Counted from the stretch's first letter, positions 1-8,563 are shown. The stretch: 22,666 nucleotides of DNA from Clostridia bacterium (GCA_017556565.1 JAFYMQ010000143.1:1-22666), one strand, 5' to 3'. Program-made: numbers and translations. The notes: a model not told the origin generated them from the sequence alone.

Positions 1-1113
1 ATTATTGCCGACGCGGTGTGCGAGGCATGGGAAAAGCGCACCGCAGGTCAGATAGGCTACGGCTACGGCTATGCGGTAGTTGCACACAGCCGCAGAGTAA
101 TATACTTTGACGACGTGAGCAAGCGGCCCGATAAAAAGGACAAATCCGGTCTGGCTGTTGACGGACACGGTGTAATGTACGGCAACACCAATGACCCGAA
201 CTTCAGCCATTATGAGGCGGGTGCAGACCATTTTGTCAACCTGATGTACACCTTTGACCCCACAGGCAAGCTGACCGGTGCTATCATCAACGTGCCCTGT
301 CCCTCCCAGAACTCGGAGATGGAGTACAAGATCTCCGCCGACTACTGGGCAGACGTCCGCGAGGCAGTACGCGCAAAGCACGGAGATATATTCATCCTGC
401 CCCAGTGCGCCGCCGCGGGCGACCTGTCACCCCGCATACTCCACTACAAAGAGGCCGAAAAGCGCCGTTTCAAGCTCAAATACGGCGACAGCGTGGAGAA
501 CCACGAACGTGCAGCACGAAAAGATATTGCAGAGCGTGTTGCGGTCGCATTTGACGAAGTGCTGGATTGGGCAAAGAACGATCTGAGCGACGATATAGCT
601 CTGGCTCACGTGACCGAAACCGTGGCACTCGACCGCAGATGGGTCACTCAGGAGGAGTACGAGCTGGCAACAAGCATTCTTGAGAGTCTCAAGGACGTGC
701 AGTACACCACCGAGGGCGATAACCCCGACGAAATCATAAAGCGCAACTCCATACTTGCCACACGCCGCAACCGCTGCAACCGTATACTGGAAAAATGGGA
801 AGATCAGAAAACCGTCGGCACCTTTGATATAGAGATGCACGTGGTCAAGGTCGGAGATATTGCTTTTGCAACCAATCCCTTTGAGCTTTATATGGATTAT
901 CAGCACCGCATACAGGCTCGCTCGCCCTTTGAGCAGACATTCATAATCCAGTTGTCTCCCCGCCCCGGCGACGGATTGGGTGCATATCTGCCCACCGAAC
1001 GCGGACTGGCAAACTGCGGCTACAGCGCATCCCTCTACGACAACCGTGTATCCCCCAAGGGCGGTCAGCAGCTTGTTGACAAGACTGTAGAGATACTCAA
1101 AAAGATCAGATGA
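1..1113 (+). CDS. Neutral/alkaline ceramidase-like protein, 5'-truncated by window edge
   Basis: The frame is open from base 1, so the real start lies upstream; the GTG at 16 is only the first start-like codon in view. The 370 visible residues resemble the C-terminal part of the neutral/alkaline non-lysosomal ceramidase superfamily. There is a glycine/histidine-rich segment near the left edge, a central stretch resembling the domain core (LPQCAAAGDLSPR), and near the end NPFELY followed by LPTERGLANCGYSA. In the family an acidic residue and a tyrosine in these two places bind the catalytic zinc; the Glu codon here is at 883-885. Characterised members hydrolyse ceramide N-acyl bonds, but bacterial homologues beside sugar genes are often uncharacterised, so the substrate is unknown. 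No secretion signal can be judged because the N-terminus is missing. The stop overlaps the ribosome binding site of the next gene, so they are co-transcribed. Confidence 0.6.
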   Translation: MIADAVCEAWEKRTAGQIGYGYGYAVVAHSRRVIYFDDVSKRPDKKDKSGLAVDGHGVMYGNTNDPNFSHYEAGADHFVNLMYTFDPTGKLTGAIINVPCPSQNSEMEYKISADYWADVREAVRAKHGDIFILPQCAAAGDLSPRILHYKEAEKRRFKLKYGDSVENHERAARKDIAERVAVAFDEVLDWAKNDLSDDIALAHVTETVALDRRWVTQEEYELATSILESLKDVQYTTEGDNPDEIIKRNSILATRRNRCNRILEKWEDQKTVGTFDIEMHVVKVGDIAFATNPFELYMDYQHRIQARSPFEQTFIIQLSPRPGDGLGAYLPTERGLANCGYSASLYDNRVSPKGGQQLVDKTVEILKKIR

Positions 1114-1122
1114 GGTAACAAT

Positions 1123-2487
1123 ATGAAAAAGAACTGCAAAATAGGATTTGCCGGATTTGGCGAAGTCAACACACCCAAAGATATTATAGTCAGAAAGTGC
1201 GCTGCCGCACTTGCCGCACTGCAAGCCGAAGAGGGCGTTGAGATAGGCGCGCAGGTATTCCCCATCACCGACGATTATCCCGGCCGCGACGTTGCCGCCG
1301 CTATCGACGAGCTGAAAAAGGGCGACTTTGACGCGCTTGTACTGTGCATCGCAGGCTGGATACCCACCCACGCGGTAATCACCGTTGCCGAGCAGTTTAA
1401 GCATCTGCCCGTGGTACTGTGGGGTCTGTGCGGCTGGATAGAGGATGACGGCAGACTGGTCACCACCGCCGATCAGGCAGGCACCACCGCTCTGCGCGGC
1501 ACACTTGAGGCGCTGGGTTATACTTTTGAGTACGTATACGATATTATCGGACAGAAAACCAACTCCCGCAAGGTTGCAGACTTCTGCACCGCCGCCTCGG
1601 CTGCCAAGAGACTGCGCTGCGCCAAGCTGGGCACTATGGGCTACCGCGATATGCGTCTGTACGGCACACTCTGCGACGAAAATCAGCTCAAGCGCGATAT
1701 AGGTGTGGAGATAGACTGTTTTGAGATGCTTGAAGTGGTGCAGCGCGCCGAAAAGGTATCGGCTGCCGACATTGAGCAGGTCATCGAATACATGAAGGCC
1801 AACTGGCATTTTACCTCCGCGCCCAGCGAGGATGCGCTGCACAAAACCGCAAAATGGTATCTGGCTATCAGCGAGATATGCAAAGAGCGCAATTACAGCG
1901 GCGTTACACTCAAGGACGTTGACGGCATGAAACTGCTGCTCTCCTTCCCTCCCGCACCTATATTCATGCTGCTTTCCGACCGTGACGGACTGTGCACCGT
2001 ACCCGAAAACGACTGTCCCGGCGGCGCTACCCAGATAATGCTCCGTGAGCTTACAAACCAGTGCGGCGGATATCTGGAGTTCTATGAGTTTATGGAAGAC
2101 CGCGTGCTTGCAGGCGTGCCTGATTTTATCCCCGCCGAGATAACCGAGGGTCAGACCACTATCACTCCTGCCGCATTCGGCGAGCTGAGTCAGGGTCTCC
2201 TCAACGTGTCCAAAGTCAAGCCCGGCGAGCTGACCATGTGCCGTCTGGGCATGAAGGGCGGCAAGCTTGTGCTCCATCTGCTCAAGGGCGAGGGTGTACC
2301 CTGCCGCCGCTGGGAGGAGGCAGGCTGGACCCAGCCCGCACCTCAGCTGCCCGCACTTGAGATACTGCTGCCTGACGTGTCCGCATTTGCAGAAAAGGTG
2401 CTGGGTCAGCACTATTTCATCGCATACGGCGACCACACAGCCAAGATAAAGGCATTCTGCAAGATTCAGGGAATCGAGATCGTATAA
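1123..2487 (+). CDS. L-fucose/L-arabinose isomerase-family protein
   Basis: This is a 454-residue cytoplasmic protein. The N-terminal half has the Rossmann-like pattern of the AraA/FucI superfamily: an IGFAGFGEV start, then DALVLCIAGWIPTHAVI and LPVVLWGLCGW. The C-terminus ends in HYFIAYGDHTAKI, matching the conserved GxHY...YGDH end of these isomerases; the His of YGDH is about residue 438. Acidic metal ligands are expected in the middle; CTVPENDCPGGATQ is the corresponding stretch but differs from the canonical AraA/FucI motif, so true aldose-ketose isomerase activity is uncertain. GAGG overlapping the upstream stop serves as the ribosome binding site 9 nt from the gene before. The location between a ceramidase-like protein and a glycoside hydrolase suggests use of a glycan- or glycolipid-derived sugar. 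Confidence 0.7.
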   Translation: MKKNCKIGFAGFGEVNTPKDIIVRKCAAALAALQAEEGVEIGAQVFPITDDYPGRDVAAAIDELKKGDFDALVLCIAGWIPTHAVITVAEQFKHLPVVLWGLCGWIEDDGRLVTTADQAGTTALRGTLEALGYTFEYVYDIIGQKTNSRKVADFCTAASAAKRLRCAKLGTMGYRDMRLYGTLCDENQLKRDIGVEIDCFEMLEVVQRAEKVSAADIEQVIEYMKANWHFTSAPSEDALHKTAKWYLAISEICKERNYSGVTLKDVDGMKLLLSFPPAPIFMLLSDRDGLCTVPENDCPGGATQIMLRELTNQCGGYLEFYEFMEDRVLAGVPDFIPAEITEGQTTITPAAFGELSQGLLNVSKVKPGELTMCRLGMKGGKLVLHLLKGEGVPCRRWEEAGWTQPAPQLPALEILLPDVSAFAEKVLGQHYFIAYGDHTAKIKAFCKIQGIEIV

Positions 2488-2505
2488 AATATACAGGAGC
2501 GGCTT

Positions 2506-4503
2506 ATGTCCAGATATATACCTTTTCCTTTTTACCATGATGACGTGCCTCTGGACCTGTCATTTGTTTATGAGAGTGAAAAACCCGCAGGCAAGCACGG
2601 ATTTCTGACAGTCAAAGACGGTGACTTTTACTTTGAGGACGGAACGTTGGGCAGATTCTGGGGCACTAACTTCAATGGCGGTGCCAACTTCCCCGACGAG
2701 CGCTATGCCGAAACGGTAGCAAAGCGACTTGCCAAAATCGGCGTGAACATCGTGCGCTTCCATCAGCTTGATGCAGAGTGGGATACCCCCAATCTGTACA
2801 GCATGACCAAGGGCAAGCGCCTCAAAAACACCCGCAGCTTTGACCCCGAGAGCATGAGACGGCTGGATTATCTGATCTACTGCCTCAAAAAAGAAGGCAT
2901 CTACGGCTATATCGACATTCTCACCTACCGCCGCTGGAAGATTGACGACGGCGTTGAAAATGCCGACCTGTTCCCCCGCGACAATCATCTGCCCTACTGC
3001 ATGTATGACAGACGGATGATCGAACTGCAAAAAGAAGCCATCCACGACTTTTTTAACCACTACAATCCCTACACCGGACTCAAGCACTGCGACGACCCCT
3101 TCTTTGTAATGGGCGAGGTGATCAACGAGTGCGATATGTTCACCTACAAGATAGTGCTCGAGCCTTATGTCTCGCAGTTCCGCCAGCTGTTCCGCGAATG
3201 GCTGGACAAAAACGGCATCACCTATGATGCCGAAAACTGCGACATCAATGCAGCGACACCCGAACTGCACGCATTCCGCACCCAAGTGCAGCGCGAGTAT
3301 TTTGTGGAGATGATGGACTGCATGCGCCAAAACGGCGTCAAGTTCCCCCTGACCGGCACCAACTGGTCGCTGGGCAGCATTCTCAACTATCGCAGACTTG
3401 CCGCCAACAACGCATCTCTCGCCGCTCACGACGTGTGCGATTTTACCGACTCCCATGCATACCAGTATGACTGGAACTGGGATCAGAACAAAGCACGCCA
3501 GACGGCATTCACCCAGTTTATCAATCCCGAGACCAACACGCTGGCAAGATTCACACTGGACGGCAAGCCGTTTTTCTGCTCCGAGTGGGATCTGCCGTGG
3601 CCCAACGAGTTCCGCGCCGAAAGTCCCATACTCTACGCGGCTATCGGCTCGTTCCAGAAGTGGGCCGGATTTGCCATCCACACCTACGCCTACAGCACCC
3701 GACTGGACAATATGAAAATGTTGGGCAAAGAGGTCTCCTCCAAGGCTATCGGCAATATCGCCTACCGCGAGGGTATATTCAGCACATGGAACGATCCTGC
3801 CAAGTTCGGTCTGTTCTATCACGCGGCGCTTGTTACCCGCCGTCAGGACGTCAAGCCCTGCCAGACCAAAAAGCTCATACATCTCGAGGCTGACCCCACA
3901 CTTGTCCAAATATCGGGCGAGGCGCTTGAGACCCAGGAGTACTGCATGGTACGCGGCGCGATACACAAGAATGACGACACTCTGGCGCTCAACGAGCGGG
4001 TTGCCGACACGAGTGCCGGCGAGATGCGCTCTGTTGACGGACAGCTTTACCGCAACTGGAGCGACAAAAACTACGGTACTATCGACACAGACCGTACAAA
4101 GTGCGCTTACGGTTTTCTTGCCAAGAACGGCACTGTCGAGTTTAATGGCCTGAGCGTTAAGAGCCACACAGATTTTGCCGTTATTGCACTGTCTTCGCTG
4201 ACCGATGACGGGCTACAGGATACCGACAATATACTGATGACCGCCGTGGGCAGAGCGCGCAACACCGGTGCAAAGTTTGACGGTGAGTATATGCTGGATA
4301 TAGGCACCGCACCTGTTGAGATAGAGGTCATTGAGGCAGAAATATCCCTCAAGACCAAGCACGAGCGCGGTTTCCGCGTATGGAGCGTCAATGCAGAGGG
4401 CTTCTACTACGGCATTATCCCCTCCCGATATGAGGATGGCTGTCTCAAGTTTGAGATAGGCAAAGACTACCCCAGCATGTACTATCTGATAACAAAAGAA
4501 TAA
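2506..4503 (+). CDS. Glycoside hydrolase, clan GH-A-like (TIM barrel)
   Basis: The protein has 665 residues. The early segment GRFWGTNFNGGANFP followed by VAKRLAKIGVNIVRFHQLD is the typical first half of a GH5-like TIM barrel. The candidate acid/base is Glu208 in GEVINECD, the NE pair at the end of beta strand 4. The candidate nucleophile is Glu360 in FFCSEWDLPWPNE, at strand 7. The last 200 or so residues look like a beta-rich accessory domain (SDKNYGTIDTDR, then HERGFRVWSVNAEG). No signal peptide is visible at the N-terminus (MSRYIPFPFYHDD), so it probably acts in the cytoplasm on imported oligosaccharides or glycosides. AGGAG lies 6 nt before the ATG and 18 nt separate it from the isomerase-like gene. 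It is the last gene of this operon, with a terminator directly after it. The substrate cannot be read from the sequence. Confidence 0.75.
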   Translation: MSRYIPFPFYHDDVPLDLSFVYESEKPAGKHGFLTVKDGDFYFEDGTLGRFWGTNFNGGANFPDERYAETVAKRLAKIGVNIVRFHQLDAEWDTPNLYSMTKGKRLKNTRSFDPESMRRLDYLIYCLKKEGIYGYIDILTYRRWKIDDGVENADLFPRDNHLPYCMYDRRMIELQKEAIHDFFNHYNPYTGLKHCDDPFFVMGEVINECDMFTYKIVLEPYVSQFRQLFREWLDKNGITYDAENCDINAATPELHAFRTQVQREYFVEMMDCMRQNGVKFPLTGTNWSLGSILNYRRLAANNASLAAHDVCDFTDSHAYQYDWNWDQNKARQTAFTQFINPETNTLARFTLDGKPFFCSEWDLPWPNEFRAESPILYAAIGSFQKWAGFAIHTYAYSTRLDNMKMLGKEVSSKAIGNIAYREGIFSTWNDPAKFGLFYHAALVTRRQDVKPCQTKKLIHLEADPTLVQISGEALETQEYCMVRGAIHKNDDTLALNERVADTSAGEMRSVDGQLYRNWSDKNYGTIDTDRTKCAYGFLAKNGTVEFNGLSVKSHTDFAVIALSSLTDDGLQDTDNILMTAVGRARNTGAKFDGEYMLDIGTAPVEIEVIEAEISLKTKHERGFRVWSVNAEGFYYGIIPSRYEDGCLKFEIGKDYPSMYYLITKE

Positions 4504-4514
4504 TAAACAAACGC

Positions 4515-4550
4515 AAAAAATCCACGGCCTGTACGGGTCGTGGATTTTTT
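4515..4550. terminator. Bidirectional rho-independent terminator
   Basis: AAAAAATCCACGGCC pairs with GGTCGTGGATTTTTT around a short loop, with one G-U pair. T-runs lie on both strands, so it serves the convergent glycoside hydrolase operon and sfsA. The sfsA stop codon (4549-4551) falls inside the T-run. Confidence 0.9.
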
Positions 4551-5241
4551 ATATCTCGGTATTGATAAACTTGTCTATGCTCATGCTGTCGGGGGCTACC
4601 AGACAGTCGACGGCGAGGATGTTGACGCCTGCGGCTTTGGCATCGAGCAGTGCATCGGCAAACTCGGGATGCATCAGGCGGTTGGGGGCAAAAACCTGCA
4701 CATCTTTCATCTGCACGACGAACAGTATATAGGTGTCAAAGCCGGCTTTTTTTGCATCGATCAGCTCATAGACGTGCTTGACCCCTCGCTCGGTGGGCGC
4801 ATCGGGAAAGAGCGCTTTGCCGCTTACCTCCAGCGTGACACCCTTGACCTCCACAAAGGCTTTTTTGCCCTCGTCCTCAACGTACAGATCAAATCGGGAT
4901 TTGCCGTAGGTTTTTTCACGCTGCACTACGGCATCTTTGGAAAACAGTCCGCCTTTTACCCACTCGCACGCTGCTGCGTTGGGCGCCTGGGAGTCCATAT
5001 TGATGAGCAGGTCGGGCATATTTTGCCGCTGCTTTTGCACCGCGATCAGGTCAAATGCCGTTTTGCGATGAGGGTTGGATGATTTTTCCAGATAGACTGT
5101 GCAGCCGGGCACAAGCAGTTCGCGGCAGCGGCCGGTGTTCTTGACGTGTACGGTTTCTTCCTTGCCGTCTGTCAGCACCTTTGCAATAAAACGGTTGGGG
5201 CGGGAGATGAATATCCCCTCACGCACATCATTATAGGTCAT
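4549..5241 (-). CDS. sfsA: SfsA family nuclease / sugar fermentation stimulation protein
   Basis: The protein has 230 residues, the usual length for SfsA. Hallmarks are RPNRFIAKV at the N-terminus, VKNTGRCRELL (residues 33-43), SNPHRKTAFDLIAV (55-68), NMDSQAPN (81-88), the nuclease-like core SRFDLYVED then VEVKGVTLE (Asp118, Glu131, Lys133), and LFPDAPTERGVKHV (144-156). The family has an OB-like N-terminal domain and a PD-(D/E)XK-type nuclease fold. It was named for an E. coli effect on maltose metabolism and has since been linked to DNA/RNA cleavage; the biological role stays unclear. Its ATG overlaps the azlD stop by 4 nt (ATGA at 5238-5241), implying translational coupling. It is the last gene of azlC-azlD-sfsA. 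Confidence 0.93.
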   Translation of the reverse strand: MTYNDVREGIFISRPNRFIAKVLTDGKEETVHVKNTGRCRELLVPGCTVYLEKSSNPHRKTAFDLIAVQKQRQNMPDLLINMDSQAPNAAACEWVKGGLFSKDAVVQREKTYGKSRFDLYVEDEGKKAFVEVKGVTLEVSGKALFPDAPTERGVKHVYELIDAKKAGFDTYILFVVQMKDVQVFAPNRLMHPEFADALLDAKAAGVNILAVDCLVAPDSMSIDKFINTEI

Positions 5242-5537
5242 ATAAACAGTCCCAGCAGGAATGCCGAGCCCGAAGCTGCCAGCGCGACCACGATAAGGGG
5301 CAGGCGGAGATATGCCAGCACTACGGCGACTGCCGTGCCGGCTATGGAGGTCTTCATATCACCGGTGGAGTAGAAAATTGCGGGGATGGTCATGGCGCTG
5401 AGCACCGCATAGGGGATGTAATGGAGCAGACCCTTGAAGAAGGGTGAACGGATCTCTTTGCGGAAAAGGGTGAAGGGCAGCATACGCACCAGATATGTGA
5501 CAAGCGCCATTGTGGCGATATAGATAAACACGCTCAT
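5238..5537 (-). CDS. azlD: AzlD-type branched-chain amino acid transport subunit
   Basis: This is a 99-residue hydrophobic protein with about four membrane segments and the AzlD-typical TYLVRMLPFTLFRK stretch near residues 14-27. AzlD is the small partner of AzlC; together they export branched-chain amino acids in the inner membrane (known from the B. subtilis azlBCDEF region, 4-azaleucine resistance). Its ATG follows the azlC stop directly, with the ribosome binding site GGAGG inside the last codons of azlC, so equal expression of both subunits is likely. Confidence 0.9.
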   Translation of the reverse strand: MSVFIYIATMALVTYLVRMLPFTLFRKEIRSPFFKGLLHYIPYAVLSAMTIPAIFYSTGDMKTSIAGTAVAVVLAYLRLPLIVVALAASGSAFLLGLFI

Positions 5538-6233
5538 TTATGCTTCCTCCTTTATGGGGAACAGCCAGGCAGCCAGAGCCGCCGATGCGACCGCGCTGAT
5601 GATAACTGCAAAGCCGCTTGACAGCGATGGCACTGCGTATCTGAAAATAATGCTCAGGCAGGCTGCGGCAGCGATGGTGAACACTACCCCGCGGCTGTCT
5701 CTTGCTGCGGGGATGATGATAGCCACGAACATTGCATAGAGCAAAAGACCCATGGCGCTCATAACAGACTCTGGCAGTACCGCACCTGCGGCAGCGCCCA
5801 CAAGGGTGCCCGACGTCCAGCCCAAAAATGCGATCAGGATAAGTCCGTACATATATACGGGTTTGATCTTGCCCTTCTGGGCATAGGAGACGGCAAAAAT
5901 CTCATCGGTGATACCGAAAGAGACAATAAGCCGCTGCAGAGTACCGAAGCTGGCTGTGTCGAGCTTCTGCGACAAAGATATGCCCATCAGCGAGTAGCGG
6001 ATATTGATAACTATCTGTGTCAGGATTATCTCAACAAGTGTTCCGCCTGCGGCTATGATCTCCACGCCCGCTACCTGACCTGCGCTGGTCAGATTGGATG
6101 CGGATATGCCCACCGCCTGCAGCACACTGAGGCCCATACTGACCGCAAGAATACCGAAACCGAAAGCAACAGACAGGTAGCCCAGAGCTATGGGGATGCC
6201 GTCTTTTATGCCTTTCCAAAACAGTTTGTTCAT
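5538..6233 (-). CDS. azlC: AzlC-type branched-chain amino acid permease
   Basis: The protein has 231 residues and several hydrophobic segments. Family features are the N-terminal GIPIALGYLSVAFGFGILA (residues 13-31), the TLVEIILTQIVINIRYSLMG segment after it, and SFGITDEIFAVSY (about residues 104-116). It forms the large subunit of the AzlCD exporter for branched-chain amino acids. The start is supported by AGAGGG 7-8 nt upstream. It heads the minus-strand operon azlC-azlD-sfsA. A modest promoter can be drawn upstream (6274-6302), divergent from the SEDS gene. No linked AsnC/Lrp-type regulator is seen here. Confidence 0.93.
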   Translation of the reverse strand: MNKLFWKGIKDGIPIALGYLSVAFGFGILAVSMGLSVLQAVGISASNLTSAGQVAGVEIIAAGGTLVEIILTQIVINIRYSLMGISLSQKLDTASFGTLQRLIVSFGITDEIFAVSYAQKGKIKPVYMYGLILIAFLGWTSGTLVGAAAGAVLPESVMSAMGLLLYAMFVAIIIPAARDSRGVVFTIAAAACLSIIFRYAVPSLSSGFAVIISAVASAALAAWLFPIKEEA

Positions 6234-6273
6234 ACTGTATCCCTCTTTTTAATATCTATTAGCACAATTTTGT

Positions 6274-6302
6274 ATTATAGCACAGCCTGCCCCAAAGAAC
6301 AA
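6274..6302 (-). promoter_or_regulatory. Possible promoter of azlC-azlD-sfsA
   Basis: On the minus strand there is a perfect TATAAT (6274-6279) and, 17 nt further up, TTGTTC (6297-6302). The -10 is convincing; the -35 matches only three of six positions. Confidence 0.5.
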
Positions 6303-6335
6303 GACAAAAAAGCCTGATTATTAACACAAACACCT

Positions 6336-6364
6336 TTGACACAACATGATACAGATGGTACAAT
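6336..6364 (+). promoter_or_regulatory. SigA-type promoter of the SEDS gene operon
   Basis: A consensus TTGACA (6336-6341), exact 17-nt spacer and TACAAT (6359-6364). The predicted start at about 6371 leaves an untranslated leader of only about 12 nt, starting right at the ribosome binding site GGAGGG (6372-6377). Confidence 0.85.
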
Positions 6365-6382
6365 ACATAATGGAGGGATGTT

Positions 6383-7510
6383 ATGCTCAAGCAGCTTTGG
6401 CTGGACGTAAAATCATATCTCAAAAAAGCCGACCTGCTGCTTTTGGGGTTGGCGCTTTTGACGTCCGCATTCGGTCTGGTGCTCATATACAGCACCACCC
6501 TCTCCTACGGCACATATCACTACGTATTCATCCAGACCATTGCCATCATGATGGGTGTGGGCGGATATATCGTGGCATCCCTTGCCGACCTGCGCAGATT
6601 TCCGCGGTTGTGGGTAATACTGTTTATATTCAATATACTGTTTCAGCTGTCTTTGTACTTTTTCGGAACAGCGGGCGACACCGGCAACAAAAGCTGGATC
6701 AACTATAGCTGGATGCCCATGGCAATCCAGCCCGGTGAGATAGGCAAGATAATATTCATCTACACCTTTGCCTCCCACATAAACGTCCTGCGTGAAAAGC
6801 TCAACCACCCCCTCAGCGTGCTTCAGCTGTTTATGCACTTTGCGCTGACTGTCGGCTCGGTATTCATAATCTCCCGCGATCTGGGCGTGGCTATCATCTA
6901 CGTGTTCATATTCCTCATAATGCTGTATGCCAGCGGTATCAATATGCTATGGTTCTTCGGCACGCTGCTTGGCGCCTGCGCCTGTGCACCCGTACTGTGG
7001 CATCTTATGGACGAGTATCAGAAACTGCGCATAATCGTGGTGTGGAATCCCGAAGCCTCGGCAAAATACGCATGGCATGCCGAGCAGAGCATGCTGGCTC
7101 TCGGCAACGGCGGCTTGTTCGGCGCAGGTCTGGGCAACGGCAGTCAGGTGCAAAACAGCATACTGTTCTCCAAGCACGCCGACTTTATTTTTGCATCCTG
7201 CGGCGAGGAGCTGGGGTTCATCGGCTGCATTGTGCTGCTGCTGTTTTTGACCGCTATTGTTGCAAGATGTTTTACAGACTCACGCAAATCGGACAACCTG
7301 ATGGGATATCTGATGTGTATCGGTGTCGGTGCTATGATGATGTTCCAGATACTGATAAACGTCGGTATGTGTCTGGGAATCATGCCCGTCATCGGACTGA
7401 CCCTGCCATTTGTCAGCTACGGCGGCTCGTCTATACTGACGTTTTTCACTTCCATCGGTTTTGTCTGCGGCGCTACCATGAACCAAACCCCCAAGCGGCT
7501 GAGGAGGTAA
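6383..7510 (+). CDS. SEDS-family peptidoglycan polymerase (RodA/FtsW/SpoVE type)
   Basis: The protein has 375 residues with about ten membrane segments. The SEDS signature NVGMCLGIMPVIGLTLPF continues into VSYGGSS (residues 326-350). The catalytic-type Asp is Asp267 in KHADFIFASCGEE, the place of the essential Asp in RodA. These proteins polymerise lipid II glycan strands in the membrane together with a class B PBP. One oddity is the motif after the third membrane region: it reads WINYSW...QPGE (105-119), where RodA/FtsW usually have W(I/L)xxG...QPSE. It has its own strong promoter and heads an operon with a DUF1653 gene and a dehydrogenase. No PBP, mreBCD or spore gene lies beside it, so elongation, division or sporulation cannot be chosen. 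GGAGGG lies 5 nt before the ATG. Confidence 0.9.
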   Translation: MLKQLWLDVKSYLKKADLLLLGLALLTSAFGLVLIYSTTLSYGTYHYVFIQTIAIMMGVGGYIVASLADLRRFPRLWVILFIFNILFQLSLYFFGTAGDTGNKSWINYSWMPMAIQPGEIGKIIFIYTFASHINVLREKLNHPLSVLQLFMHFALTVGSVFIISRDLGVAIIYVFIFLIMLYASGINMLWFFGTLLGACACAPVLWHLMDEYQKLRIIVVWNPEASAKYAWHAEQSMLALGNGGLFGAGLGNGSQVQNSILFSKHADFIFASCGEELGFIGCIVLLLFLTAIVARCFTDSRKSDNLMGYLMCIGVGAMMMFQILINVGMCLGIMPVIGLTLPFVSYGGSSILTFFTSIGFVCGATMNQTPKRLRR

Positions 7511-7514
7511 TTAT

Positions 7515-7730
7515 ATGTACGACATAAAACCCGGCATCTACCGCCATTTCAAGGGCAACGAGTATCGGCTGCTGTATATTGCAAAACACTCGGAGACTTT
7601 AGAGCCTATGGCCGTATATCAGGCACTTTACGGAGAGGGCGGCATTTGGGTACGCCCCGCAAGTATGTGGAACGACACCGTCGAGCGTGACGGCAAAATA
7701 TACAAGCGTTTTACCTATATCGGAGAATAA
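7515..7730 (+). CDS. DUF1653 domain protein
   Basis: This is a 71-residue protein matching the small DUF1653 family end to end: PGIYRHFKGNEYRLLYIA, then PMAVYQALYGEGGIWVRP, and an ending in RFTYIGE. The family is widespread and its function is unknown; members are small all-beta proteins whose conserved YRHFKG and Y-x-Y/W-VRP patches suggest ligand binding. It starts 4 nt after the SEDS stop with AGGAGG at 7502-7507 inside the end of that gene, so it belongs to the same operon. Confidence 0.85.
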   Translation: MYDIKPGIYRHFKGNEYRLLYIAKHSETLEPMAVYQALYGEGGIWVRPASMWNDTVERDGKIYKRFTYIGE

Positions 7731-7742
7731 AGGAGTTTTACT

Positions 7743-8504
7743 ATGAATATCGGTGTTATAACAGGTGCATCTTCGGGCATCGGCAGAGAGTTTGTTCTCA
7801 GACTTGCCGAAAAGCATAATTTTGACGAAATATGGCTTATCGCACGCAGAGCAGGCAAGCTTGAGGAGCTTGCAAAAGAGCTGCAGACAAAGGTGCGTGT
7901 GCTTGCTCTCGATCTGACCAAAACAGAAAGTGTCGAGGAATATGCTCAGGAGCTCAAGCGTGCAGGCGCAAGGGTATCGGTGCTGGTCAATGCCAGCGGT
8001 TTTGGCAGATTTGGCGCATTTGAGGATATTTCTCTGTCCGACATGATGGAGATGACCGACCTCAACAGTAAGGCGCTTGTGGCTATGACCTATGCTACCC
8101 TGCCCTACATGGACAAGGGCGGCGAGATATACCAGATGGGCTCTCTGTCCTCTTTCCAGCCTGTGCCCTACATCGGCGTATACGCAGCAAGCAAGGCATA
8201 CGTGCTCAGCTTTTCCAGATCGCTCAACCGCGAGCTGAAAAGCCGCGGCATCAAGTGCATGGCAGTCTGCCCCGGCTGGGTCAAGACCGACTTTTTTGAC
8301 CGCGCCGCAACCGACAATACAATAGTATACTACAACCGTTTCTGCACAGCTCCTCAGGTCGTACAGCGTGCTTTGAGCGATATGGCAAAGGGCAGAGACG
8401 TGTCTATCTGCAGCTATCAGACCCGCGCGCTGGTGCTGCTTACCAAGCTGCTGCCCCACCGCATAGTCATGGGCATCTGGTGCCGCCAGCAGAAAAAGGC
8501 CTGA
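7743..8504 (+). CDS. Short-chain dehydrogenase/reductase (SDR, NAD(P)-dependent)
   Basis: The protein has 253 residues and the classical SDR pattern: cofactor loop TGASSGIG (residues 7-14), NASG (83-86), catalytic Ser134, and Tyr147-x3-Lys151 in VYAASKAYV. LIARR after the second beta strand ends in basic residues, which favours NADP(H). The tail HRIVMGIWCRQQKKA resembles SDRs annotated as acyl/ketone reductases of the DltE/YqjQ type; the substrate is not deducible. AAGGAG lies 8 nt before the ATG and 12 nt separate it from the DUF1653 gene. It closes the SEDS operon. Confidence 0.9.
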   Translation: MNIGVITGASSGIGREFVLRLAEKHNFDEIWLIARRAGKLEELAKELQTKVRVLALDLTKTESVEEYAQELKRAGARVSVLVNASGFGRFGAFEDISLSDMMEMTDLNSKALVAMTYATLPYMDKGGEIYQMGSLSSFQPVPYIGVYAASKAYVLSFSRSLNRELKSRGIKCMAVCPGWVKTDFFDRAATDNTIVYYNRFCTAPQVVQRALSDMAKGRDVSICSYQTRALVLLTKLLPHRIVMGIWCRQQKKA

Positions 8505-8512
8505 AAAAATCG

Positions 8513-8544
8513 GCGGTTTTGCCCCCGCAGGCGGGCAAAACCGC
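8513..8544 (+). other. Perfect 12-bp inverted repeat after the SDR gene, without a T-run
   Basis: GCGGTTTTGCCC (8513-8524) and GGGCAAAACCGC (8533-8544) form a perfect stem with an 8-nt loop, 9 nt after the dehydrogenase stop. On the + strand it is followed by AAAAAA rather than T's, so it is not a textbook terminator. It may still protect the 3' end or reduce read-through into the SRP RNA gene. Confidence 0.7.
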
Positions 8545-8563
8545 AAAAAACTGCAATTTCCCG

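Noticed and set aside
427..2538. 703-codon minus-strand open frame opposite the first three genes
   Set aside because: Same in-phase antisense effect; it crosses two gene boundaries and the sense proteins have clear family motifs.
2560..4167. 535-codon minus-strand open frame opposite the glycoside hydrolase
   Set aside because: Antisense shadow of a well-supported enzyme.
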